Assembly (NCBI RefSeq): GCF_009659535.1
Contig: NZ_VJZZ01000003.1
Coordinates: forward strand, 442,947-506,946
Length of the DNA stretch: 64,000 nt
Reading direction: 5' to 3'
DNA from: Aggregicoccus sp. 17bor-14
Lineage (GTDB): Bacteria > Myxococcota > Myxococcia > Myxococcales > Myxococcaceae
The position numbers and the translations under genes are program-made. The notes under the pieces were generated by a model. That model saw only the letters and a program-made list of their open reading frames with translations. It was not told the origin of the DNA and ran no database searches. Shown one piece after another: positions 22,538 to 31,179 of this stretch (positions are counted from its first letter, which is position 1; each line of letters starts with the position of its first letter).

Positions 22538-23833
22538 TCAGGGCGCTCGCCGTGTGCGCCCCAGCGCGAGTGCCACGCAGAAGCCCAGCACGCACAGCGC
22601 GGCGACGTAGTGCGCCGGGGCGAGCGGCCAGCGCGCGAGCAGCAGCGTCACGGCGAGCGGGGTGAGCCCGCCGAACACCGCGTAGGCCACGTTGTAGCTG
22701 AAGGACAGGCCGCTGAAGCGGACGGCCGCGGGGAAGGCGCGCACCATCACCGTGGGCACCACGCCCACCACGCCCACGCACGCACCCGCGAGCGCCGAGA
22801 GCGCCACCAGCTGCTGCGGCGCCGCGCCCACGCCGCGGTACAGCGCGTACGCCGCCCCGAGCAGCAGGAGGCACCCTGCCCCGAGCGCGCGCGCCGTGCC
22901 GAAGCGGTCCACCGCGAGCCCGAACAGGACGCAGCCGAAGGTGAGGCACAGCGTGGCCACGCTGCTCGCCGCGAGCGCGTGCGCGGGCGCGATGCCGTGC
23001 AGCCGCTGCATCAGGGTGGGCGTCATCAGGATGACCACCACGATGGCGGCCGTGAGCACCCAGGTGAGCAGCATGGACAGGGCCACCGCGCGCCCGTGCC
23101 CGCGCAGCGCGGCCCCCAGCGGCAGGCCCTGCACCAGCGCCTTGCGCTCGCGCAGTTCCTCGAAGACGGGCGTCTCCGCGAGCCAGCGGCGCAGGAACAC
23201 CGCGAGGAAGCCGAAGAGCCCGCCCACGAGGAAGGGCAGGCGCCAGCCCCAGGCGAGCACCTGCGCCGCGCCCAGCGCCCCGTTCACCGCCGTGGCCACG
23301 AGCGAGCCCAGCAGGATGCCCAGGGTGAGCCCCGCGGTGAGGATGCCGCAGGCGAGCCCCACGCGCTGTGCGGGGACGTGCTCGGAGACGAAGACCCACG
23401 CCCCGGGAACCTCGCCGCCCACCGCCGCGCCCTGCAGCATGCGCAGGAGCAGCAGCGCGAGCGGCGCTGCGTAGCCCGCGCTCGCGTAGGTGGGCAGCAG
23501 GCCGATGAGCAGGGTGGGCACCGCCATGAGCAGCACGCTGAGGCTGAACATGCGCTTGCGGCCCGTGCGGTCCCCGTGGTGCGCCATCACGATGCCGCCC
23601 AGCGGCCGCGCGAGGTAGCCCGCGGCGAAGAGCCCGTAGGACTGCAGGTCGCGCAGCCAGGTGGGCGTGTCCGGCGGGAAGAAGAGCTGGCCGATCACCG
23701 CCGTGAAGAACACGAAGATGATGAAGTCGTAGAACTCGAGCGCGCCGCCCAGCGCCGCGAGCGCGAGCGTGCGCGCGTCCTGGCGGGTGAGCGGGCGCGG
23801 CGGGGCGGACTCGAGGGCGGCAGGAGCGTGCAC
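22538..23833 (-). CDS. MFS transporter, metabolite:H+ symporter (MHS) type
   Basis: 431 residues from GTG 23833; an upstream extension of the open frame is a shadow of the divergent glycosylase gene. Twelve membrane segments are expected. MHS signatures are present: ALGGALEFYDFIIFVFF in TM1, the cytoplasmic loop RPLGGIVMAHHGDRTGRKRMF between TM2 and TM3, and LLLRMLQGAAVGGEVPGAWVF in TM4. Relatives such as ProP, ShiA and KgtP take up osmolytes or organic acids with protons; the substrate here is unknown. A -10-like TATGCT lies 8 bases before the GTG. Confidence 0.88.
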   Translation of the reverse strand: MHAPAALESAPPRPLTRQDARTLALAALGGALEFYDFIIFVFFTAVIGQLFFPPDTPTWLRDLQSYGLFAAGYLARPLGGIVMAHHGDRTGRKRMFSLSVLLMAVPTLLIGLLPTYASAGYAAPLALLLLRMLQGAAVGGEVPGAWVFVSEHVPAQRVGLACGILTAGLTLGILLGSLVATAVNGALGAAQVLAWGWRLPFLVGGLFGFLAVFLRRWLAETPVFEELRERKALVQGLPLGAALRGHGRAVALSMLLTWVLTAAIVVVILMTPTLMQRLHGIAPAHALAASSVATLCLTFGCVLFGLAVDRFGTARALGAGCLLLLGAAYALYRGVGAAPQQLVALSALAGACVGVVGVVPTVMVRAFPAAVRFSGLSFSYNVAYAVFGGLTPLAVTLLLARWPLAPAHYVAALCVLGFCVALALGRTRRAP

Positions 23834-23841
23834 GGCGCGCG

Positions 23842-23847
23842 AGCATA
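23842..23847 (-). promoter_or_regulatory. candidate -10 of MFS gene, near-leaderless
   Basis: TATGCT on the reverse strand sits 8 bases from the GTG start, so transcription would begin at or next to the start codon. Compare 30527-30532. Confidence 0.35.
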
Positions 23848-23899
23848 GGCGAGGCGCACCTTGCACGGGGTGCGCCGTCGCGCCGAGACTCCGCGCGCC

Positions 23900-24574
23900 A
23901 TGAAGCCCTCCCTGCAGCCCGTGCTCGACCCGGCCAAGGCCGTGCGCGCCCTGAAGCGCGCGGACCCGCAGCTCGCGCGCGTCATCGCGCTCGCCGGGCC
24001 CTGCACGCTCGCCCCTACCGAGCACCCGCCCTTTCGCGCCCTCTTCCGCTCCATCGTCTTCCAGCAGCTGAGCACCAAGGCTGCGAGCACCATCCTGGGC
24101 CGCGTGGTCGCGCTCTACCCCGGGGACTTCCCCACGCCCGCGGCCGTGCTCGCCACGGCGGACGAGACCCTGCGCGCAGCGGGCCTGAGCGCGAACAAGG
24201 TGCGCTCGGTGAAGGACCTCTCCGAGAAGGCGCTCGCGGGCATCGTGCCCTCGCGCGAGGCGCTCGCGGGGCTCCCGGACGCGGAGGTCATCCAACACTG
24301 CACGCAGGTGCGCGGCGTGGGGCAGTGGACCGTGGAGATGATGCTGATGTTCCACCTCGGCCGCCCGGACGTGCTCCCGGTGGACGACCTGGGCATCCAG
24401 AAGGGCGCGCAGCGCGTGTACGGCCTGCGCAAGCTGCCCTCCGCCGAGCGCCTCACGAAGCTCGCCGCCCCGTGGCGCCCCTGGCGCAGCGTGGGCAGCT
24501 GGTACCTGTGGCGCGCGCTCGAGCTGCCGGAGGGTGCGCTCGGAGCTGCGGTGCGCCCGCCGCGCCCGCGCTGA
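23900..24574 (+). CDS. DNA-3-methyladenine glycosylase, AlkA/HhH-GPD family
   Basis: 224 residues from ATG 23900. The helix-hairpin-helix is QVRGVGQWTVEMMLMFHLGR (about 138-157) and the catalytic Asp is in VLPVDDLGIQ (Asp 162/163), as in AlkA-type HhH-GPD glycosylases; no FeS cysteines follow, which fits the alkylbase rather than the MutY/Nth branch. FQQLSTKAASTILGR near 55 is the usual substrate-side helix. It excises alkylated purines from DNA in base-excision repair. Divergent from the MFS transporter with a short spacer. Confidence 0.92.
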   Translation: MKPSLQPVLDPAKAVRALKRADPQLARVIALAGPCTLAPTEHPPFRALFRSIVFQQLSTKAASTILGRVVALYPGDFPTPAAVLATADETLRAAGLSANKVRSVKDLSEKALAGIVPSREALAGLPDAEVIQHCTQVRGVGQWTVEMMLMFHLGRPDVLPVDDLGIQKGAQRVYGLRKLPSAERLTKLAAPWRPWRSVGSWYLWRALELPEGALGAAVRPPRPR

Positions 24575-24604
24575 GCACGGGCGCGGCAGGACGCGAAGGC
24601 GCGG

Positions 24605-25405
24605 CTACTTCGCCGCCGTGCCGAACACTTCCTTGAACATCTTCGTCGTCGCCGCGAAGGACTCCTTGTCCGCCTTCGGGTTGTAGGCGAGCGCGGGCAT
24701 CTTCGCCTTGGCCGCCTCGGGGTTGGTGAAGCCGTGCTTCGCGCCGGGGTACTGCACCACCTCGGCCTTCACGCCGGCGTCCGCGAGCGCCTTCTTGTAG
24801 GCGTTCACCACCTCGGGCGGGTTCATCGGGTCCGCCTCGCCGTTGTTCACGAGGATGCGGGTCTGGGTGCCCTGCTTCGGGGCGGGCAGGTCCTTGAGGC
24901 CCGCGTGGAAGGTGGACACCGCGTCCAGGTCCTCGCCGGCCGCGACCATGGACAGCGCGATGCTGCCGCCCATGCAGTAGCCCACCGCGGCGATCTTCTC
25001 CCCGTCCACGTGCGGGTCGCTCTTGAGCTGCGCGAGCGCCGCGTCGAAGCGGGCCTTCGTCGTCGCCGGGTCCTTCATCGCCTCGGCCGCCATCGCGCCC
25101 GCGTCCTGCGGGTGGGTGGTCACCTTGCCGTTGCCGTACATGTCCAGCGCGAAGGCCACGTAGCCCGCCTTCGCGAAGCGCTTGGCCTGGTTGAGCGCGT
25201 GCGCGTTGTTGCCCCACCACTCGTGGATGACGAGCACGCCGGGCCGCTTGCCCTTGACGGCGTCGTCCCACGCGAGCGTGCCCTTGAGCACCGTCTCGCC
25301 CTGCTTGTACGTCACCGGCTTCGTCTTCACCGCGGCGCTCGCCACGCCCGCGACGAGCATGGACACCGCGAGCAAGGCCATCCGAATCCCAGAAGTGCTG
25401 CGCAT
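24605..25405 (-). CDS. dienelactone hydrolase family protein, exported
   Basis: 266 residues with a signal peptide (MALLAVSMLVAGVASAA). The alpha/beta hydrolase triad of the DLH family is visible: Cys nucleophile in VGYCMGGS near 143, Asp in NGEADPMNP near 200 and His in AKHGFTNP near 230; VIHEWWGNN near 65 is the family's early motif. Members hydrolyse dienelactones or other small esters/lactones. Export is unusual for chlorocatechol pathways and suggests a broader periplasmic esterase. Its stop is 30 bases from the convergent glycosylase gene. Confidence 0.9.
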   Translation of the reverse strand: MRSTSGIRMALLAVSMLVAGVASAAVKTKPVTYKQGETVLKGTLAWDDAVKGKRPGVLVIHEWWGNNAHALNQAKRFAKAGYVAFALDMYGNGKVTTHPQDAGAMAAEAMKDPATTKARFDAALAQLKSDPHVDGEKIAAVGYCMGGSIALSMVAAGEDLDAVSTFHAGLKDLPAPKQGTQTRILVNNGEADPMNPPEVVNAYKKALADAGVKAEVVQYPGAKHGFTNPEAAKAKMPALAYNPKADKESFAATTKMFKEVFGTAAK

Positions 25406-25646
25406 CGTGTGTGCTCCTTCTCCTGTGTGACTGCCACTCAGAGCCGCTCCCGACCCGGACGGGGAGAGCGCGCCCTCTCTCTGCGCCGCTCTGCGTCAGC
25501 GCGCAAGCCGTTCAGCAGGCAGGCGCCATGACCGGGCGCGTCAACTGCGCCCTCCTGACGTACGCATGACAGGCGGGCCGCAGATTGGCTGTTCCCCTCT
25601 CCGCCGGCAGTTTCGCCGCGCCACCCACCCAGGACTGCTCCCAGGC

Positions 25647-26678
25647 ATGGACCACGCCACCAGCACCGACTACGGCCGTCCCCCCCAGAGCGAGGCCGAG
25701 CGCCGGGCCGCCGAGCGCGCGCTCATCGCGAGCACCCGCCCCTTCGCCGCCCAGGACGCGGCGCGCAGCTGGTTCCACGTCCTCAGCACCCTCGCCGTGC
25801 TCGCCGGCGCGCTCGTGCTGGCGGCGCTCGCCCCCTGGTGGCCGCTGCGGCTGCTGGGCGGCGTGGTGGAGTCGCTGGTGCTGGTGCGCGGCTTCATCCT
25901 CGTGCACGACCACCTGCACGGCTCGCTGCTCGCGAGCAGCCGGCTGGGGCGCGCCCTGTTCAACACGATGGGCGTGCTGATGCTCACCCCGCCGCGCGTG
26001 TGGAACGAGACGCACAACCACCACCACGCGAACACCGCGCGGCTCGCGGCGCCCGCCTCGGGCACCTTCACCACCTGGACCTCGCAGCAGTGGCAGGAGG
26101 CGAGCGCGCTGGAGCGCCTGGCCTACGTGGCCGAGCGCCACCCGCTCACCCTGCTCTTCGCCTACCCCTTCGCCTTCTTCGGCGCGCTGAGCCTCGTGCC
26201 CTTCCTGCGCAACCCGCGCCGCTACTGGAGCGCGGGGCTCGCCGTGGCGCTGCACCTGGCGCTCAGCGCCGCGCTCGTGCACTTCGCGGGCGTGGGCGTG
26301 TACCTCTCCGCGATGCTGCTGCCCTTGTTCGCGGCGTACGCCTTCGGGGCCTACCTCTTCTACGCCCAGCACAACTTCCCGGACGTCGTGCTGCGCGAGG
26401 ACGCATCCTGGACGCACGCGGACGCGGCGCTCGAGGCCAGCAGCTACCTCGCCTGCGGCCCGGTGATGGCGTGGTTCACCGGCAACATCGGCTACCACCA
26501 CATCCACCACCTCAACCCGCGCATCCCCTTCTACCGGCTGCCCGAGGCGATGGCCGCGCTGCCCGCGCTACAGTGCCCGCGCGTGACGACGCTGCACCCG
26601 CGCGACGTGCTCGCCTGCCTGCGGCTCGACGTGTGGGACGCGGCCCGCGCACGCATGGTGGCCGTGCGCGAGCTGTGA
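25647..26678 (+). CDS. membrane fatty acid desaturase
   Basis: 343 residues from ATG 25647 (MDHATSTDYGRPPQ). The three His boxes of membrane di-iron desaturases are present: HDHLHG at 87-92, HNHHHAN starting at 123 and HHIHHL starting at 284. Hydrophobic segments lie near 45-85, 165-185 and 200-235. It would introduce a double bond in an acyl-lipid or acyl-CoA chain at the inner membrane, relevant to the many unsaturated fatty acids of myxobacteria. Regiospecificity cannot be predicted. The 241 bases upstream hold no other gene. Confidence 0.92.
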   Translation: MDHATSTDYGRPPQSEAERRAAERALIASTRPFAAQDAARSWFHVLSTLAVLAGALVLAALAPWWPLRLLGGVVESLVLVRGFILVHDHLHGSLLASSRLGRALFNTMGVLMLTPPRVWNETHNHHHANTARLAAPASGTFTTWTSQQWQEASALERLAYVAERHPLTLLFAYPFAFFGALSLVPFLRNPRRYWSAGLAVALHLALSAALVHFAGVGVYLSAMLLPLFAAYAFGAYLFYAQHNFPDVVLREDASWTHADAALEASSYLACGPVMAWFTGNIGYHHIHHLNPRIPFYRLPEAMAALPALQCPRVTTLHPRDVLACLRLDVWDAARARMVAVREL

Positions 26679-26688
26679 GCGCCCTGCG

Positions 26689-26868
26689 CTAGTTGTGGGG
26701 CGGGAAGGCCGCGGGCTTGCCCGTGCCGCCGTTGCCCTCGGGCTGGGGGCCGCTCTCCTTCTCCTCGAGCGTCTCGCGCCCGCCGCCCTTGTGGCGCAGG
26801 GACTCGTCCTGCTCGGAGCCGGCCTGCTGCTCGCGCTTGTTCGCGTCGTCCTGGTTCGGGTCCTTCAT
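26689..26868 (-). CDS. small hydrophilic hypothetical protein (59 aa)
   Basis: ATG 26868 with AGAGGTGACGCC directly upstream. The protein is strongly charged and disordered-looking (MKDPNQDDANKREQQAG, Gly/Glu/Pro-rich tail). It is only the end of a longer open frame whose upstream part is antisense noise within the next gene. Follows the DUF2231 gene with 32 bases between, so likely cotranscribed. Such small acidic proteins are common in myxobacteria; function unknown. Confidence 0.55.
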   Translation of the reverse strand: MKDPNQDDANKREQQAGSEQDESLRHKGGGRETLEEKESGPQPEGNGGTGKPAAFPPHN

Positions 26869-26900
26869 GGCGTCACCTCTGGGTGAGGGGTTGAACGGCG

Positions 26901-27575
26901 TTACGGAGGGCTGAGCAGCACAGGGCCGGTGGGAGTCGCGCGCGGGGTGGTGTCCTGCACGAGGCGCGGCGAGGTGTCCGGCTCGCGCACGCCCTCGGCA
27001 CCGCGCGCGAGGGGCTCCTCGCCAGAGACGAGCCGGCCCACGCGGCCCAGCACCCAGCGCAGGCCCGCGGCCGCATCGCGCACGAGCGCGGCGGGGGCCT
27101 CGCGGCTGAGCAGGGGCGGGCCCTTGAGAGTGCCCTGCGGCTGGGTGCCCGGCATGGGGTTCACCCCCACGCCCAGCTCGTAGACCATCTTCCCGCCGAG
27201 GCTCGCGGTGTACATCGCGGCCCCCACCGCCCCGAGCGCCACCGCACACTGCACGGGCGAGGGGCGGTTCGCCTGGCGCCAGAGGGTGACGCCGATGGCC
27301 CCCAGGGTGATGAGCGCGTTGCCTGCGCCGTGCAGGAAGGTCATGTCGCGCGCGTGCGGCTCCTCCATGCGCACCTCCTGGCTCGCGGCGAGCCCCGCCA
27401 CGCCGGCGAAGAGGGCGCTGAGCGTGCCCGCCACCCACAGCCTGCGGCCCACGCGCTCCCAGGCCCGGTCGCCGGTGGCCACCGCGATGAGGTCCGCGAC
27501 GGTGGCGGTGGGCAGCAGCGCCAGCGGCGCGTGGACGACCGAGGGGTGCAGCTCGTGCAGCAGCATCTTGCTCAT
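26901..27575 (-). CDS. DUF2231 membrane protein
   Basis: 224 residues. The family start motif LHPSVVHAPLALLP is at about 9-22, with membrane helices near 15-35, 45-65, 80-98 and 110-130 in the DUF2231 arrangement; HGAGNALITLGAIG and SLGGKMVYELGVGVN are further conserved-looking blocks. The C-terminal 75 residues are Pro/Arg rich and likely cytoplasmic. Conserved His residues hint at haem or metal binding, which is not established. Pairs with the small downstream protein. Confidence 0.85.
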   Translation of the reverse strand: MSKMLLHELHPSVVHAPLALLPTATVADLIAVATGDRAWERVGRRLWVAGTLSALFAGVAGLAASQEVRMEEPHARDMTFLHGAGNALITLGAIGVTLWRQANRPSPVQCAVALGAVGAAMYTASLGGKMVYELGVGVNPMPGTQPQGTLKGPPLLSREAPAALVRDAAAGLRWVLGRVGRLVSGEEPLARGAEGVREPDTSPRLVQDTTPRATPTGPVLLSPP

Positions 27576-27850
27576 CGCTGGGTCTCCTCTCCAGGGGCTG
27601 CGGTCCGGCGCGGGGTCGACGCCCGCCCGTGCCCGGTGAAGCTACGCACCGCGTCCGGAGGCGTCCGCGCCGCATGTCCGCCCGGCTGCCCTCTCCCCGA
27701 GGGGGCCTGCACGCGCGGGTATGGCAGCCCCTGAACGCTTGGCCCGAGCGCCGGGCGCCCACGGCGGCGCGGGAGGACTAACGTTGAGGGTGGTACGCGC
27801 GGCCTGCTGCGCACCCCGGACCGTCTCTCCGCTCGCCACAGGAGTCGACC

Positions 27851-29800
27851 ATGAGCCCCCCCTCCCCCTCCTCTCCCCCTGCCAGCGCGAAGGGCCCCCT
27901 GATGCGCGTGCGCGACATGGAGGAGTACCAGGCGCTGTACCGCCGCAGCCTCGAGGACCCGCAGGGCTTCTGGGCGGAGCAGGCGCAGCGGCTCGACTGG
28001 TTCCATCCGCCGCGCAACGTGATGGACGTGGACATGAGCGAGGTGGACTTCAGCTGGTACGGCGGCGCCCGGCTCAACGTCTCCTACAACTGCGTGGACC
28101 GGCACCTGGAGAAGCGCGGGGACAAGACCGCCATCCTCTGGGTGGGCAACGAGCCGGGGCAGACGCGCCACATCACGTTCCGCGAGCTCAAGCACCAGGT
28201 GGCCCGCATGGCCAACGTGCTCAAGGCGCACGGGGTGAAGAAGGGCGACCGGGTCATCATCTACATCCCGATGATCCCCGAGGCCGCGTACGCGATGCTC
28301 GCCTGCACGCGCATCGGCGCGGTGCACTCGGTGGTGTTCGCGGGCTTCAGCTCCGAGTCCCTGCGCGATCGCATCCGCGACTGCGGCGCCCAGGTGGTCA
28401 TCACCAGCAACGAGGCCTTCCGCGGCAACAAGGCAGTGCCAGTGAAGGCGCTGGTGGACGCGGCCGTGGACGGCCTGGACCAGGTTCGCACCGTGCTCGT
28501 CGCGCGGCGCACCGAGCGCGAGGTGCCGATGCGCGCGGGCCGCGACCTGTGGCTCGACGACGAGATGGCCCGCCAGCGCTCCACCTGCCCCATGGAGTGG
28601 ATGAGCGCGGAGGATCCGCTCTTCATCCTCTACACCTCGGGCAGCACGGGAAAGCCCAAGGGCGTGCTGCACACCACCGCGGGCTACCTCGTGTACGCGG
28701 CGATGACGCACCAGCTCGTGTTCGGGCTGCAGGAGGACGACATCTTCTTCTGCACCGCGGACGTGGGCTGGGTCACCGGCCACAGCTACCTGGTGTACGG
28801 CCCGCTCGCCAACGGCGCCACCACGGTGATGTTCGAGGGCACGCCCATGTACCCGGACGCGGGGCGCCTCTGGCAGGTGGTGGACGAGGTGAAGGCCACC
28901 ATCCTCTACACGGCCCCCACCGCGCTGCGCTCGCTCATCCGCGCGGGCGACGAGCACGTGAAGAAGTACAGCCGCAAGAGCCTGCGCGTGCTGGGCAGCG
29001 TGGGCGAGCCCATCAACCCCGAGGTGTGGCGCTGGTACCACGAGGTGGTGGGCGAGAAGCGCTGCCCCGTGGTGGACACCTGGTGGCAGACGGAGACGGG
29101 CGGCATCCTCATCACCCCGCTCGCAGGCGTGACGCCACCCAAGCCCGGCAGCGCCACCCTGCCCTTCTTCGGCGTGGAGCCCCTGCTGGTGGACGAGGAC
29201 GGCAACACGCTGAAGGGCAACGACGTGAGCGGCAACCTCTGCCTCAACCGCACCTGGCCCGGCCAGGCGCGCACCATCTGGGGCGACCACCGCCGCTTCA
29301 AGGAGACCTACTTCACGCGCTTCCCGGGCCTCTACTTCACGGGCGACGGCTGCCGGCGCGACGAGGACGGCTACTACTGGATCACCGGCCGCGTGGACGA
29401 CGTGCTCAACGTGTCCGGTCACCGCCTGGGCACCGCGGAGATCGAGAGCGCGCTCGTCTCCCACGAGAGCGTGGCCGAGGCCGCCGTGGTGGGCTTCCCG
29501 CACGACATCAAGGGCACCGGCATCTACGCCTACGTGATGCTCAAGGCGGACGCGGCCGAGGGCAACAACCGCGAGCAGACCGTGGGCATGCTCAAGGAGC
29601 ACGTGCGCAAGGTCATCGGACCCATCGCCACGCCGGACCGCATCCGCGTGGTGAGCGGCCTGCCCAAGACGCGCTCCGGGAAGATCATGCGCCGCATCCT
29701 GCGCAAGGTCGCCGAGGGCCACACCGAGGACCTCGGCGACACCAGCACGCTCGCCGACCCCGGCGTGGTGGAGGAGCTGCTCAAGGCAGACGCGCACTGA
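27851..29800 (+). CDS. acs: acetyl-CoA synthetase (acetate--CoA ligase)
   Basis: 649 residues, the usual length. ATG 27851 has AGGAG upstream. ANL-family motifs are complete: the P-loop [11 protein letters not shown] near 260, the [13 protein letters not shown] block near 307, YWITGR and the C-terminal [11 protein letters not shown] with Lys about 611, the residue acetylated in Acs enzymes to switch off adenylation. N-terminal [19 protein letters not shown] is Acs-like. It converts acetate, ATP and CoA to acetyl-CoA in the cytosol, feeding the TCA cycle. The 275 bases upstream show no other gene and no convincing sigma-54 site. Confidence 0.95.
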   Translation: MSPPSPSSPPASAKGPLMRVRDMEEYQALYRRSLEDPQGFWAEQAQRLDWFHPPRNVMDVDMSEVDFSWYGGARLNVSYNCVDRHLEKRGDKTAILWVGNEPGQTRHITFRELKHQVARMANVLKAHGVKKGDRVIIYIPMIPEAAYAMLACTRIGAVHSVVFAGFSSESLRDRIRDCGAQVVITSNEAFRGNKAVPVKALVDAAVDGLDQVRTVLVARRTEREVPMRAGRDLWLDDEMARQRSTCPMEWMSAEDPLFILYTSGSTGKPKGVLHTTAGYLVYAAMTHQLVFGLQEDDIFFCTADVGWVTGHSYLVYGPLANGATTVMFEGTPMYPDAGRLWQVVDEVKATILYTAPTALRSLIRAGDEHVKKYSRKSLRVLGSVGEPINPEVWRWYHEVVGEKRCPVVDTWWQTETGGILITPLAGVTPPKPGSATLPFFGVEPLLVDEDGNTLKGNDVSGNLCLNRTWPGQARTIWGDHRRFKETYFTRFPGLYFTGDGCRRDEDGYYWITGRVDDVLNVSGHRLGTAEIESALVSHESVAEAAVVGFPHDIKGTGIYAYVMLKADAAEGNNREQTVGMLKEHVRKVIGPIATPDRIRVVSGLPKTRSGKIMRRILRKVAEGHTEDLGDTSTLADPGVVEELLKADAH

Positions 29801-29842
29801 GCCGGGCAGCGATGAAACATGGAGGGAGAGGGCGACGCGGTC

Positions 29843-29863
29843 CCCTCTCCCCCTGGGAGAGGG
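29843..29863. repeat. REP-like hairpin CCCTCTCCC/GGGAGAGGG
   Basis: Perfect 9-bp arms (29843-29851 and 29855-29863) around a 3-base loop, between the convergent ends of acs and the dioxygenase gene. Member of a family spread through this window; could serve as a bidirectional terminator. Confidence 0.6.
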
Positions 29864-29864
29864 A

Positions 29865-30479
29865 TTACCCGCCGCCCGCCGCGCGCCCGTAGAACCACGC
29901 CGTGAGCGCGAGCCGCGGCGCGTGCGAGGGCAGCACCTCGTGCTCGAGCCGCTCGCTCAAGAAGACGACGAGCCGGTCGAGCACGGGCTCCGCGTCCACG
30001 GGGCCCGCCTCGGTGAACAGCCGCAGCTGCCCGCCGTGCGCGGGCTCCCACGCAGGATTCAGGTAGAGGATCGCCGTCAGCCGCCGGTTGTCCCCCGCGG
30101 CCCCCGGGAACGCGTCGCGGTGGCGCACGTAGCGCGCGCCCTCGCCGGGGTAGAGCGCGAGCTGCACGTCGAAGCGACCGAGTCCCAGGTACGCCGCGCG
30201 GCTCACCTCGTCGCCGAGCTGGCGGAAGGCGTCGAAGGCCTCGCCCAGCACCGTGCCGGGCGCAGTCTCGAGCCACGCGATGAGATCCTGCCGGGTCTGC
30301 GCCTCCACCCGCCGGTCCGCACCGCGCCGCACGCCTGCGGGCGCGAGCTCTCCGGCCCGTGCGAGCGCGGCCTCGCGCACGCGCAGCGCCGCCGCCTCTC
30401 CGAGGAACGCGGGCCGCACGAAGTAGCCCTGCTCTCCAAGGGCCTGGACCTCGGCGTCGCTGAGGGTGAAGGTGGGCAT
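29865..30479 (-). CDS. 2OG-Fe(II) oxygenase, EGLN/PHD-like prolyl hydroxylase type
   Basis: 204 residues from ATG 30479. The iron-binding triad is HRD (YVRHRDAFPG, near 118) and the distal His in LEHEVLPS near 182, and the 2-oxoglutarate Arg is in RLALTAWFYG near 190. The wording LTAILYLNPAWEPAHGGQLRLF closely follows animal HIF prolyl hydroxylases (YLN.DW....GG.LR.F), so it belongs to the bacterial PHD-like group, known to hydroxylate a prolyl residue of EF-Tu in Pseudomonas. Cytosolic oxygen-dependent protein hydroxylation is likely. Confidence 0.85.
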   Translation of the reverse strand: MPTFTLSDAEVQALGEQGYFVRPAFLGEAAALRVREAALARAGELAPAGVRRGADRRVEAQTRQDLIAWLETAPGTVLGEAFDAFRQLGDEVSRAAYLGLGRFDVQLALYPGEGARYVRHRDAFPGAAGDNRRLTAILYLNPAWEPAHGGQLRLFTEAGPVDAEPVLDRLVVFLSERLEHEVLPSHAPRLALTAWFYGRAAGGG

Positions 30480-30526
30480 CACGGCCCTGCTCTAGCGCAA
30501 GGGGGCGGCCCGCGTCGCGGACGCAG

Positions 30527-30532
30527 TACACT
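30527..30532 (+). promoter_or_regulatory. candidate -10 for DUF4230 gene, near-leaderless
   Basis: TACACT keeps T1, A2, T6 and ends 8 bases before ATG 30541. Transcription would start at or beside the start codon; no ribosome-binding site is present, consistent with a leaderless mRNA. Confidence 0.4.
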
Positions 30533-30540
30533 GCAGGGCC

Positions 30541-31179
30541 ATGACGCCCTCTCCCACCCCGCCCCGCGCCCTCTCGCGCCTGCTGCTCGTGCTGCTGGGG
30601 CTGGGAGCCGGAGCGCTCATCGCCTGGCTCGCGCTGAGACCCGCGCCGCAGCGGCTCCCGGACGGCCCCACGGTGGTGGAGCAGATGCGCGAGGTGGCGC
30701 GGCTCGAGACGCTCGAGGTCTCGCTCTACAAGAAGGTGGACTTCACGCCGGAGCCGCCGCCGCCGGGCTCGCTGTGGCGCGACGTGCTCACCTGGGGCCG
30801 CTACTCGGTGAATCCGCCGCGCGGCAAGGTGCTGGTCTTCGCGGACGCGCAGCTGGGCTACGACTTCGGCGCCTTCGACGCGCGCTCGCTGCACGTGGAG
30901 GGCACGCGGGTGGACGTGAAGCTGCCGCCGCTCAAGGTGCAGGTGCAGCTCAAGCCGGCGGAGACCGAGGTCATCGGCTCCAACCTGGACACGGCGGAGA
31001 CGGCGCAGCTGCTCGAGCATGCGCGCGCGGCGTTCGAACAGGAGGTGTCCCAGGACGCGCGGTTGCGCGAGCGGGCGCGCGGCTCGGCGGAGCGCTCGCT
31101 GCGGGGGCTGCTGCTCTCGCTCGGCTACCGCGAGGTGCGCTTCGTGGAGCGCCTGCCGGATGCGGGCGGCGCGGGGTAG
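30541..31179 (+). CDS. DUF4230 domain protein, single N-terminal membrane helix
   Basis: 212 residues. Membrane anchor at about 12-31 (LLLVLLGLGAGALIAWLAL). The rest fits DUF4230: EQMREVARLETLEVSLYKKV near 50, GKVLVFADAQLGYDF near 97, VKLPPLKVQVQLKPAE near 125 and ERARGSAERSLRGLL near 180. The family is predicted periplasmic and lacks a known function. Its last 55 bases overlap the 3' end of the convergent LysR gene, an unusually long convergent overlap. Confidence 0.85.
   Translation: MTPSPTPPRALSRLLLVLLGLGAGALIAWLALRPAPQRLPDGPTVVEQMREVARLETLEVSLYKKVDFTPEPPPPGSLWRDVLTWGRYSVNPPRGKVLVFADAQLGYDFGAFDARSLHVEGTRVDVKLPPLKVQVQLKPAETEVIGSNLDTAETAQLLEHARAAFEQEVSQDARLRERARGSAERSLRGLLLSLGYREVRFVERLPDAGGAG

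Noticed and set aside
25437-25485. GAGAG/CTCTC pair as another copy of the hairpin family
   Set aside because: Only 5-bp arms with a GC-rich loop; too weak to distinguish from chance.
26869-27762. Upstream 298 codons of the reverse frame ending at 26689
   Set aside because: Overlap the DUF2231 gene in another frame; only the final 59 codons with their own ribosome-binding site are plausible.
27576-27850. Sigma-54 promoter upstream of acs
   Set aside because: CTTGGC occurs, but no TGC at the -12 distance; no support beyond that.
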